Shown: piece after piece, positions 10,960 through 21,779 of the stretch
How positions within the stretch are numbered: position 1 is the first letter of the stretch
Layout of the letters: each line of letters begins with the position of its first letter
Assembly: GCA_027924645.1 (NCBI GenBank)
Contig: BSBN01000040.1
Coordinates: 2,914,001 to 2,978,000, forward strand
DNA length: 64,000 nucleotides
Source: Cunninghamia lanceolata
Lineage: Eukaryota; Streptophyta; Pinopsida; Cupressales; Cupressaceae
Direction of reading: 5' to 3'
Notes under the pieces: model-generated
The model's input: only the letters and a program-made list of their open reading frames with translations
What the model was told of the DNA's origin: nothing
The model's database searches: none
Program-made: the position numbers and the translations under genes

Positions 10960-13900
10960 GAGTTGTAGAGAAACAAAAATCCAGGGTGCATAACACATTG
11001 TGTTTTGTAACCTGCATTTCTATATAAAAATTTGTCAACTTATTTTAGACACATATGATTAAGGTGTACATGCTTATAATATCATGTTGTCGTGCTACGT
11101 ATGCCTAAATCCGGCTTAATGTTTCACACATTTGTATATAGAAATCTAGGTTGCAAAACACATGTTTTTCTAACTGCATTTCTATATACAAATGTCGAGC
11201 CAATTAATCAACTTCCCCAGGACTTTCAAACACTTACTTTTCTTCGTCATATTTTCTATTTTTCCATTCAAGTAGGAAGGGTGGAGTCAATGGAATTGAG
11301 TAGGGAGGAGTTGTAGAGAAACAAAATTCTAGGTTGCAAATAAAACCCTTGTCTTGCCCTCTTCACAGTTCCAGACTATAATGGCAATTGGAAGACAAAA
11401 TTGGTAGATATACATACCTTTTCCACCCTTTCTGATTATTGGAAGTTGTCCTCCACAAACCCTCTCCACTGCTTTGCAAAAACACATAAAAAATGACATC
11501 AAACTGGGTTTCTTGTTATTGATTTAAAAAAAAACCATTTGCAAATTACACCAGACACCCTCAATAATTCTCAACGAAGGATGGGAACTAGACCATAACA
11601 TAAAATAAGTATTTATGTTTTAATATAACCCACATCTTAGGAAGCAGCTATTCTCTCGATAAAACAACATGCCTAAGACATCATAAGACCATGCCCCCCC
11701 ATGCCCCATATGATAGCATAATGATAGAATATCAATGGTGGTATCACTAACCAGATGTTTTTGCTCATGTGATTTCCATCGCGTTCTAGTTGTGAAGGGA
11801 GTTGTAGAGAAACAAAAATCTAGGTTGCAAAACACATTATGTTTTGTAACCTGCATTTCTATATAGAAATCTGTGAACCTATTTCAGACACATATGATTA
11901 AGGTTTGCATGCTTACAATATCATGTTGTCATGCTACATATGCCTAAACCTGACATAATGTTTCACACATTTGTATACAAAAATCTAGGTTACAAAACAC
12001 ATTGTGGTTTTCCAATTACATTTTTGTATACAAATGTTGCGCTAGTTACTTAACTTCCCTGAGACTTTCAAACACTTACTTTTCTCCATCCTATTTTCTA
12101 TTCTTCCATTGAAGCGGAAGGGTGAAGTCGACATAATCAAGTAGGGAGGAGTTGTAGAGAAACAAAAATCTAGGTTGCAAAACACATTGTGTTTTGTAAC
12201 CTACATTTCTGTATAAAAAATTGTGAACCTATTTCAGACGCATATGATTAAGGTCGACATGCTTACAATATCATGTTATCGTGCTACATATGCCTAAACC
12301 TAGCATAATGTTTCACAAATTTGTTTGCAAAAATTGAGGTTGTAAAACATATTATGTTTTTGCAACTGCATTTCTATATACAAAATTTTCACCAATTACT
12401 CAACTTCACCAGGACTTTCAAACACTTATATTTCTTCATCGTATTTTGTATTCTTTCATTGAAGCAAAAGGGTGGAGTCGACAAAATCAAGTAGGGAAGA
12501 GTTGTAGAAAAACAAAAATCCAGGTTGCAAAACATATTGTGTTTTGTAACTTGCATTTCTATGTAAAAACTTGTGAACCTATTTCAGACACATATGATTA
12601 AGGTTTGCATGCTTACGATATCATGTTGTCATGCTATGTATGCCTAAACCTGGCATAATGTTTCACACATTTGTATACAAAATCGGGGTTGCAAAACACA
12701 TTGTGTTTTTGTAACTGCATTTTTGTATACAAATTTTCCACCAATTACTCAACTTCGCCATGACTTTCAAACACTTAACTTTTATCCATCGTATTTTCTA
12801 TTCTTCCATTGAAACGAAAAGGTGGAGTTGATAGAATCTAATAGGAAGGGGTTGTAGAGAAACAAAAATCCAAGTTGCAAAACACAATGTGTTTTGTAAC
12901 CTACATTTATGTATAAAAATTTGTGAACCTATTAGACACATATAAAATAGTTGGAGAATACTTCTATAATCGTGTTTTGCAAATCTTGAAAGTTGGTTGA
13001 CTATGAAGAAATGGTGTACATTGGTTTTATTTTTTTATTTTATTGTTTGTTGTTGTCACAAGTTTGCAAGGTGCAATGCAAGCATTCCAGTCTTTAAGGG
13101 AGGCACGAGGACCATGCGCATTCTTTAACTACACTTTATAGTAGAACTTCAGGTTACTTCAGGTGTAGGAAGAGATACGAATTTAGCTTCTAGTAATTTA
13201 GAAATGTTATGAAAGTAGTGATAGGATAGTTGGAAGCGGCTATTCTCCTGACAAAATGACATGTCTAAGACATCATAACATAGAAATCACCATATAGAAT
13301 GACATCATAACATCCAAAATGGCATAACAAAAATGCAGGATGGGACCCTCCAACACCATTGTGTCTGGCATAATGTTTCCCAGATTTGTCTACAAAAATC
13401 TATGTTGGAAAACACATTATGTTTTTGCAACTACATTTCTGTATATAAATTTTCTACCAATTACTCAACTTTGCCAGAAATTTCAAACACTTAGATTTCT
13501 CCATCATATTTTCTATTCTTCTGTTGAAGTGGAAGGGTGGAGTCAACAGAGTCAAATAGGGAGGAGTTGTAGAGAAACAAAAATCTAGGTTGCAAAACAC
13601 ATTATGTTTTGTAACCTGCATTTCTGTATAAAAGTTTATGAACCTATTTTAGACACATATGATTAAGGTGTGCATGCTTACGATATTATATTGCCATGCT
13701 ACTTATGCCTAAACTCGGCATAATGTTTCACACATTTGTATACAGAAATCCAAGTTGCAAAACACATTGTGTTTTTCCAACTGCATTTTTGTATACAAAT
13801 GTTGAGCTAATTACTCAACTTCCCCGTGACTTTCAAACACTTACTTTTCTCCATTGTATTTTCTATTCTTCCATTGAAGTAGAATGGTTGAGTCAACATA

Positions 13901-15070
13901 ATCAAGCATGGAGGAATTGTAGAGAAACAAAAATCCAGGTTACAAAACACATTGTGTTTTGTAACCTGCATTTCTGTATAAAAAATTGTGAACCTATTTC
14001 AAACACATATAAAATAGCTGGAGAATACTTCTATAATCATGTTTTGCAAATCCTGGAAGTTAGTTGACTATGAAAGAATGTTGTACACTGGTTTTTATTT
14101 TTATTTTATTGTTTGTTGTTGTCACAAGTTTGCAAGGTGCAATGCAAGCATTCCATTCTTCAAGGGAGGCATGGTGACCATGCTCTTTAACTGCACTGTA
14201 TAGCATAACTTCAGGTTACTTTAGGTGTAGGAAGAGATACGAATTTAGCTTCTAGTAATTTAGAAATGTTATGATAGTAGTGATATGACTGTTGGAAGCG
14301 GCTATTCTCCCAACAAAATGGCATGTCTAAGACATCATAACATAGAAATCACCATATAGAATGGCATCATAACATCCAAAATGACATACCAAAAATGTAG
14401 GATGGGACCCGCCAACACTGTTGCGTCTAGCATGATGTTTCACAGATTTGTATACAAAAATCTAGGTTGCAAAACACATTATGTTTTTACAACTACATTT
14501 TTGTATACAAATTTTCCACTAATTACTCAACTTCACCAGAACTTTCAAACACTTTGATTTCTCCATCATATTTGATATTCTGTCATTGAAGCAGAAGGGT
14601 GGAGTCGACAAAATCGAGCAGGGAGGAGTTGCAGAGAAACAAAAATCCAGGTTGCAAAACACATTGTGTTTTGTAACATGCATTTCTGTATAAAAATTTA
14701 TGTGCCTATTTCAAACACATATGATTAAGGTCTACATGCTTATGATATCTTGTTGTCATGCTACGTATGACTAAACTTGGCATAATGTTTCACATATTTG
14801 TATATAGAAATCCAGGTTGCAAAACACATCGTGTTTTTCCATCTGCATTTCTATATACAAATGTCAGACAAATTATTCAACTTCCCCAGGACTTTCAAAC
14901 ACTTACTTTTCTCCATCATATTTTATATTCTTCCATTGAAGCGGAAGGGTGGAGTTTACAGAATCAAGCAGGGAGGAGTTGTAGAGAAACAAAAATCTAG
15001 GTTGCAAAACACATTGTGTTTTGTAACCTGCATTTTTGTGTAAAAATGTGTGAACCTATTTCAGACACAT
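10960..15070. repeat. Tandem array of a roughly 349-bp unit with two long palindromes per unit
   Basis: Each unit holds palindrome A (GAGAAACAAAAATCCAGG, then GTTGCAAAACACA/TTGTGTTTTGTAAC, then CTGCATTTCTGTATAAA) and palindrome B (TTTGTATACAAAAATC, GTTGCAAAACACA/TTGTGTTTTTCCAAC, GCATTTTTGTATACAAA). Centres by eye: A 10998, B 11162, A 11838, B 12003, A 12188, B 12351, A 12537, B 12700, A 12886, B 13418, A 13603, B 13768, A 13953, B 14479, A 14663, B 14829, A 15014. A-to-B spacing is 163-166 and B-to-A is 184-186. Linkers carry CTTTCAAACACTTACTTTTC and GGTGGAGTCGACA. Short plus-strand reading frames here are translations of the repeat, not genes. Confidence 0.9.
11333..11636 (+). repeat. Direct repeat, copy 1 (pair with 15999-16385)
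   Basis: Shares CAATTGGAAGACAAAATTGG, CTTTTCCACCCTTTCTGA, GAAGTTGTCCTCCACAAACC and GACATCAAACTGGGTTT in the same order with 15999-16385. It interrupts an A palindrome at 11340 and carries an internal terminal-repeat copy at its right edge. Confidence 0.8.
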
Positions 15071-15355
15071 ATAAAATAGCTGGATAATACTTCTATAATT
15101 GTGTTTTACAAATCCTAGAAGTTGGTTATGAAGAAATGGTGTACATTGGTTTTATTTTTTGATTTTATTATTTGTTGTTGTCACAGGTTTGCAAGGTGCA
15201 ATGCAAGCATTCCAGTCTTCAAGGGAGGCATGGTGACCATTCTCTTTAACTGTATTGTATAACAAAACTTCAAGTTACTTCAGGTGTAGGAAGAGATACG
15301 AATTTAACTTCTAGTAATTTAGAAATGTTATGATAGTAGTGATAGGACTGTTTAG
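12945..15355 (+). repeat. 1062-bp higher-order repeat, about 2.3 copies
   Basis: A spacer beginning AAAATAG.TGGA.AATACTTC recurs at about 12945, 14007 and 15069, exactly 1062 bp apart. It carries TTTGCAAGGTGCAATGCAAG, GGTGTAGGAAGAGATACGAA and, in the first two copies, GGAAGCGGCTATTCTCC followed by CTAAGACATCATAACATAG. Each spacer plus two 349-bp-type units makes one higher-order block. Confidence 0.85.
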
Positions 15356-15998
15356 GAGATAAAATGTTGCATATCCTTATGGTTCAGTGATAACTACAGA
15401 ATGTTCTAGTGAACAATGATATGGTAGTACTACTATTATGGACTAGGATGGGTGGAGGGGATACTTTAAAGCCTAACTGATTATTTACCAATACAAAAGC
15501 TTTAAATGGTGAGAGTTTTAATTTATGTAATAACATTTACTGTTAAAAGATTAAATCAAAAGAAAAGTATTTGATCAATTTATTTGAATCCTAAAATTTT
15601 CTAGCGCAAGTATTGAACCACAAATTAAACTAAATTATCTAGGAAGTGGCTATTATCCTACAAAATGACATGCCCAAGACATATCACCATACAAAAATAA
15701 AAGCCAACGGAAAGGGTTGTGTCTATTCTCCCTACAAAATGACATGCTTTTCTTTATTACCTGCTCCAAAGCAAAAACTAGAGGTCTTTGTCCGAGAGGT
15801 TAAGTGGAATGAATAGTTGTCCAAAACCCATTTCTGTAATTTCCTATGATCCCAACAAAATGACATAAGAAGTTGCTTACCATACAATTTGAAACAAAAC
15901 ACTTTTGAAAAAAACCCATAATTAACCATTTCCACCTAAGACTCACAACAAAAGGGCAAGGTTTTTTTTTCCAAAAATTCAATATATAAAATAGTATC

Positions 15999-16385
15999 CA
16001 GGCCACAAACAAAACCCCTATCTTTTCCTCTTTACAGTTCCAGAGTAGAATGACAATTGGAAGACAAAATTGGTGCATATACATATCTTTTCCACCCTTT
16101 CTGACTCTTGGGAAGTTGTCCTCCACAAACCCCCTCCACTACTCTAGAAAAACAAAAAAAAATAGCATCAAACTGGGTTTTATGTTAATGACTAATCACA
16201 ATAACAATATTCATGTTCCCTATTCACAAGCATTTCAAACAAAATTATCCATAAAACTCAGGGAAGCATTTTGTGTTGTTTCGCAGTTATATTATAATAG
16301 ATACCCTCAACAAAAATGAAGGATACAATTCAAACCAGACCATAACAATTAGGTATTTTAATGTCTTTTAATATAACCCCCATCA
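15999..16385 (+). repeat. Direct repeat, copy 2 (pair with 11333-11636)
   Basis: Same block order as 11333-11636, ending TTTTAATATAACCCCCATC. The two copies bracket the palindrome array. Confidence 0.8.
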
Positions 16386-16659
16386 GAAATCTTACCTCTA
16401 TTTCCTGTTGTAGATGACACATGTCGAAGACGAGGCAGCTGGCTTTGTCTCGCTGCACTGAACTTGGGTTGCTGCAACTTCCAATGGAATAGCTATTATT
16501 TTGGCTCTTGCTCAGAAAAAAATAAATGCCACAAAAGGGGGAAATGGGTTTATGAGATCGTAACGTTTTAAATTTCTGGTGTATGGGAGGCGGGTCCCAT
16601 CAAACTGGGAATGCAAGTTGTCATCTGTCATGTTGTTAACACATCATCTCATCCTCCGT

Positions 16660-16742
16660 CATGATGCTGACATATGGGGCATGGGGGGATGGTGTTATGA
16701 TGTCTTAGGACATGTGGTTTTGTTGGGAGAATAGTCGTTGCC
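16660..16742 (-). repeat. Right terminal inverted repeat
   Basis: Reads GGCATGGGGGGATGGTGTTA...GGGAGAATAGTCGTTGCCC, the inverted partner of 10801-10883. Confidence 0.6.
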
Positions 16743-17287
16743 CAGAAAAATAGGGTACCTAGGCATTTTTTTGAAGGGAATATTCTATGGAATATTCCTA
16801 TCCATACAGTTGAAGGGGAAAAATGTTTTGCCTTTTTCGAGCAACTTTGTTTGATTTTGACGGTTGAATAGTCGATCCATAGGTTTTACGCCTTCTGAGC
16901 ATGATGGAAGGGTCAGATTTGATCCAAAATGCTTAGAAAAGGTGGCTTCCTGCTAGATCTAGCAACAAACCTTCGGCTTCAAACCTTCATAGATTTGGCT
17001 TCTGATGTCCAAATCAGATGAAACAAAAGGAAAATCTGACTATCTCAATTGCTTTGGATGCAATAGTGACCTCAAATTTACACCAACATTCTCCAAAATG
17101 AACCTGCAATATAAAGCCACAAGAAGGAAGATCTCACAAATATGGTATTTCTATCAAGTCTTTTCTATTCTCCAAGTCATCATTCGATGCAAGAGAAGAG
17201 CATACTCAACTATTCAAGATCCACCATGATTTTCACTCATGATCTCTCAATAGACTAACCAAAGGCATTCTACATGCTCTAATACCA
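16743..17287 (-). other. Leader remnant of a copia-type element
   Basis: Lies on the interior side of the primer-binding site at 17276-17287 and would be untranslated leader, read on the - strand. No gag frame is visible before the sequence joins the inverted-repeat block at 16742, so the element is truncated. Confidence 0.45.
17276..17287 (-). other. Primer-binding site, tRNA-Met type
   Basis: The - strand reads TGGTATTAGAGC, one base from the standard TGGTATCAGAGC, directly adjacent to the LTR end at 17288. Confidence 0.75.
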
Positions 17288-17701
17288 TGTGAGATTTGGC
17301 TATGGAGATAGCCACCCAAGATCTAGAGGCCTAATGGAAAACACAAATAAAAGAGAAGATCAATATGACAATAATAAATTGTATTCCTATCAAAGAATGC
17401 AAATACAAAAATATACAACCATTAGAATATGATATGACATACCTTACTTATAAAGGCAAGGTTGAGATGTAGGATGTTGTAGTCATATGACAAGTGTCTT
17501 AACCCTATGACATGAGACAACTAGAGGATAAGATGCCAACTAGTTGATAAGATCACATGACAGCCTAGAAACATCTAGACATCTTCCTAAGTCAACTTAA
17601 CATGTGAACATGTGTGAATAGACTCTAACTAATAACTAGTTAGATAACGTGTCGTATTCACACTATAAGGGGAAACCATATAGGAAATACCCCTGTTTAC
17701 A
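17288..17701 (-). repeat. 5' LTR of a truncated copia-type retroelement
   Basis: 414 bp, TGTGAGATTTGG...CCCTGTTTACA on the plus strand (TG...CA), placed immediately beside a tRNA-Met primer-binding site, which fixes its inner end. The outer end is taken at the last CA after CCCCTGTTTA. There is no matching LTR in the window, so only the 5' LTR and leader remain. Confidence 0.65.
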
Positions 17702-20400
17702 CCAAAACTTTGATGATGTATCCTCATCTATAGTAAAATATCGAATGATGAACAATTCATACAAAAGATTCTAGAGTTTCTAAGCATTGAGGGCAACACT
17801 TTTCTAAAAGGGATGGGAATGTTATGATTCTAATATTCTATATTCTTAAGTGTAACAAGGACAAACACTTGTGGTATGCTTAACCTTAATAGTTTCATTT
17901 ATTAGTTTTAGTTATCCCTTAAGATGATTTAATTACGATGAAGGGGTGTGTATCTACATATGTATGCCTATAAACAAGGAAGTGAAAGGCTCTCCCAAGC
18001 CACCATAATTTTTTTATTGAATTCATATTATTATTTTTTTATTATTGGAGGTCACCCCCTCGAAGTGGTCTACTATTTTACTATTTTTTGTATTTATTTC
18101 TAAGAAATATCATAACACACATTTCCATACATTCAACCTTATCCCATTTCTATTTGCACCTATTTCCACACATTTGTATTATTATCAACACACATTTCCA
18201 TGCACCTATTCTTGACCTCAAGATTTGCATTTCCCTATCCTGGGTCAATCTTGTGGCACTCAAGTTCAATCTTAAGCCACTCAACATTGACCCTACAATT
18301 TAACATTTGGAGCCAACTTGATACATGTTTGCACAAGTTATTTCTATGTCTTGGTATTTAAGGACATTTATTTATGCAAATAAACACATCCATAAATCAA
18401 GTTGCTACAAGAAGTAAATTATTATAAGAATATTTTGATTTTGATCATAAAAAGAATCGTTTGCATAAGAATTTACATATAGTTCATTTGCATTTTTGTG
18501 TATGCTATTTTCCAACATTTGCCCAAGGTTGTAAAGCTAGTCCAATAAGGGGTTGACCTAGGAGAACTTGCCCCTAGCAATACAACAACTTCCCTAAAGG
18601 TATTTTTAAATATCATCATCTTTATGCATTTTTAGATACCAAATATCACAATAAACTAGATTATAGAAGTCTGCTATCTATCAGATCAGATTTACACATC
18701 AGAGGATGAATCCATGCTACTTAGGAATGACCCCAATCCACTTGAGATTAACTCACAAGGAACTCCTAGTCTATTTTAATTATGAGACAATGAGCAGACC
18801 AAAGACATAATTTTTTGAACATTGGTGAATCGATTCTACACATATTCAACTTACACATTTCAACATCAAATTGAGAACTAAGTGCACCTATCCTTCTCAT
18901 TTAATTTCTAAAAATAACATTTCAATTTATTAATCCCACGTCTTCTTAATTAATTAAATCTAGGTTAATGTGTAAATTGATTGTTTGCATTTATTTAACT
19001 AGCATATATTTATGTAAAAGGGATTTTGTTCCCATTGGTGTTGATTGAATGCACTACCATATCTCGAGCACCTAACTTTTTGTTTCAAGTAATAGTTGCA
19101 ATTTTTAGCCCCATAATGCAAATCTCGCCACATCAACCATTTGCGAAAATCTTAGAATTAAAAGTTAAAAATCAAGATTTTGGTGACGAAGCAAGTTGAG
19201 GTATTTTGTCATCTACCTCTAATTCAAAATTTGGGTCCCAGGTGAAATTTGAGCCCATGGTATTGATTCCATCAAAAGATCCATTTTAACAATTTAATGC
19301 ACCGACTCTATATTATGATGAGAAAAACAATTTGTTATTCTTCCTAGAGGTGGTTGTGTTGTTTAGAATGTGACTTAGACACAATGCGAGTGATTCAAAG
19401 TCCAACGTAACACATGAATTGTATCCTTGCTATGGGTGACTACCTAGTCACTCTTGCTCGCGTGGCAAGAGCCAATCAAGTGGAGGTATAACCAAGGCAT
19501 TGTTCTATTCACTGAAAAGTAGAATGTTGTAGATCATGGTTGGGTTGATTGTGTGATGTGTATTTGTGTATGTTTGATGGAAATTATTATGAATGTTCTA
19601 ATGTTGATGAAAGTGTTAAGTGGTTGTTGTTGTGATAATGATATGACCCAAAGGGTCACTTGTTCTAAGCCTAGATTGAAGACTATCTTGCTCGTTTATG
19701 ATGTAGAGGCCATCTAGCCTCCTTTGTTCATTTTGAATGTGTTGTTGTATGAGCCCTTGTTGATCAATGATTCTTTGTTGATGTTCTTCAACTTCTCTTA
19801 TCTATTTTGTGTTTTGTTGAATGATAATTGGTTGAAGGACATTCTCCCTAATATCATTTAAGATGGATTTTACCCAATCTTCCCTAATGCCTGGGCACAT
19901 TGAATGCTAGAAAAGAGGGGAAAAGCTTGTTTGCATTGATTTGTTTTGATTGAGTTTAATTTAATTTGTTGACCTCATGATGAATTCGAGGGTTTGACTT
20001 GATCACTTGTTTCTCTTTTTGTGTTTTCTAATGTTTTTGGTATTTTCTATGAATTCAATCCTATATGAATGCAAAACAACTTTTGATTCTTTTTTTTTGA
20101 ATTTCAAATGATGTAATTACTAAGAAAGGGAAAATGTATGCAAACTATATGTTTTTTGTATGCAATCTAAAATATGTTTTTTTTGTTTTTATAGATTGAT
20201 TTTAAAAATGTAATCTAATGAATTGAAAATTAAAATTAATCTAGATGAAATGAATCTAAGAAAGTAATTCAAACTAATCTAAGCAATTTAAATGTAAAAT
20301 TACTCTACGAAAGCAAATTAAAACTACCTATCAAGAGAAAATCAAATAGTTATTTACTTTCCCAAGAGTAAGATTTGATTTAATTACTTCTAAATCTTGA
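17702..20400. other. Gene-free stretch
   Basis: AT-rich DNA with stops in all frames. The open frame at 18088-18303 has no recognisable content. Nothing supports a gene, RNA or intact element. Confidence 0.5.
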
Positions 20401-20864
20401 AAAACTTGTATGAATTGGTCAACAATGCCTGTTGTGAGTCTTCAGATGTCCTTTATGGCAATTGTTCCTTCTTTTGTAGCAGCAGGGTCCTCCTCTTGGT
20501 AATAGGGACAAAAATGGAGATATGAAAAGCAAATGGCTATGAGATTTGAAGCTATGGAAATTGAAAGGGAATTGAATTGAACATATGTATGCTATGAAAA
20601 ATAAAATGGCTTGTGATTTGAAGATATGGCTGAAAGTAAAAGGCACACAAGGTCCTACAATGAGCATAAAAATGCTATGGGGGCAACTATTTGCAAAAAC
20701 TTGAGCAAAAGCAAGAATGCAATAATGAATTTGCCTCTAAAGGGAAAGATTTGGAGCTTTGCGAAAACTAAAACTAAAAAAGAAACTAAGAGGCTCAAAG
20801 GCCTATGAAGAAGCTTGATGTCTCTTCTAAATGAGAAGATGTAAAATAATGAAGAGGTGAGGGG

Positions 20865-20872
20865 TATTTATA
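20865..20872 (-). promoter_or_regulatory. TATA-like box, - strand, possible old LTR promoter
   Basis: The - strand reads GCCTATAAATACCCCTC, a strong TATA context followed by a pyrimidine-rich leader-like sequence, a pattern common in LTR promoters. No LTR boundaries or primer-binding site could be placed. Confidence 0.3.
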
Positions 20873-21170
20873 GGCTCAGAATCAACACCAAAGGTGGTGG
20901 TGATTGGGGAGTTAATAGGGATTGATTGAAGAGTGATCTAGTTCTAATTGGAAGGGAATAGAGTATGGAGAGAAAATCACAAAAGAATGATTGAAGGATA
21001 ATAATAGGCTGATTGGGAGATAATAATAGATTGATTGGGAGTCTAAAAATAGTTAGGGGAAGTGAAAAAATAGTTATGCATGGAGGATCTCACAATCAAA
21101 AGCTAAAAATGGAGTCAAATTAGGTTGAAACTAAAATAAATCATGCATGGAAAAGATGATAGGGTCGCCC

Positions 21171-21500
21171 CTTTCAAGAAGTGGGCCACCCCTTTTAGAA
21201 GGCCAAGTTGCCCCTAGAGATCTTGGTTATGTTATAGGGTCACCTAGGGAGATCCTAAAGACAATAGGGGTGACCTAGGCCAATGGTTAGACATGTGGTT
21301 TAAAGGTGGAAAAGTGGTCTTGGAGGCTTGAAAATGGTTTTGAACACCTAAAATGAGGAAGATCCTATATGCAAAGTGGGTTGCCTCTTTTAGCAGGGTA
21401 GGTCACCATTAGAGATCCCACTTTAGCTATGGGGTCACCTAGGGAGATCCTATAGAACACAGGGGTGACCCAACCAGAAGGGTTTGGACAAGTGGTTAAG
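21171..21500 (+). repeat. Diverged tandem duplication, about 194-bp offset
   Basis: GGTCACCTAGGGAGATCCTA occurs at about 21238 and again at about 21432. Similar flanks on both sides include GCCCCTAGAGATC versus CACCATTAGAGATC and AGGGGTGACC in both. Non-coding. Confidence 0.7.
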
Positions 21501-21779
21501 AGGTAGGGGGACCTTGGAAGGTCAATCGAATGGTCATAGAAGAATGAATGATGAAAAAACCCATTGGGAGAAGTGAATTTCCCCTCTTGGGAGGTGGATT
21601 ATCCATGTTGTCAGGGCTGGAAAGTGATAGATGTGGTTTGTCAAAAATGGGTTAGGTGGACAACAAGAAAGCATGTAGGACCTTAGAATATAGCTTGAAT
21701 GTTAGGGAGGCACAAACAAAGAGAAAAACATTCAAAAATGTGTCACCAAGAAAGAAGATGTTGAGAGGCATATATAATT

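Larger units (their letters stand above)
10801..16742. mobile_element. Candidate non-autonomous element with long imperfect inverted ends and an internal satellite array
   Basis: The left end (10801-10883) and the reverse complement of the right end (16660-16742) share TATTCTC..ACAAAA.CACATG and CTAAGACATCATAA followed by CCATGCCCC..ATGC.CCATATG. The interior is a palindrome-rich tandem array without coding sequence. Extra copies of the left end lie inside in the same orientation (about 11637, 13232, 14294 and 15641), so tandem growth has copied the terminus. A subterminal block GATGGGACCCGCC is present near 14400 and inverted near 16580. I see no target duplication and cannot assign a superfamily. 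It could alternatively be a satellite with inverted edges. Confidence 0.5.

Noticed and set aside
13340..15043. Several similar plus-strand frames with FHTFVYRNP..KTH..F.TAFLYTN, looking like a small protein family.
   Set aside because: They are translations of the palindromic 349-bp repeat, which stays open by composition; start and stop positions are not conserved.
10960..15070. Regularly spaced palindromic repeats, superficially like a CRISPR array.
   Set aside because: Repeats are about 60 bp and diverged, spacers are repeats themselves, and the surroundings are eukaryotic.
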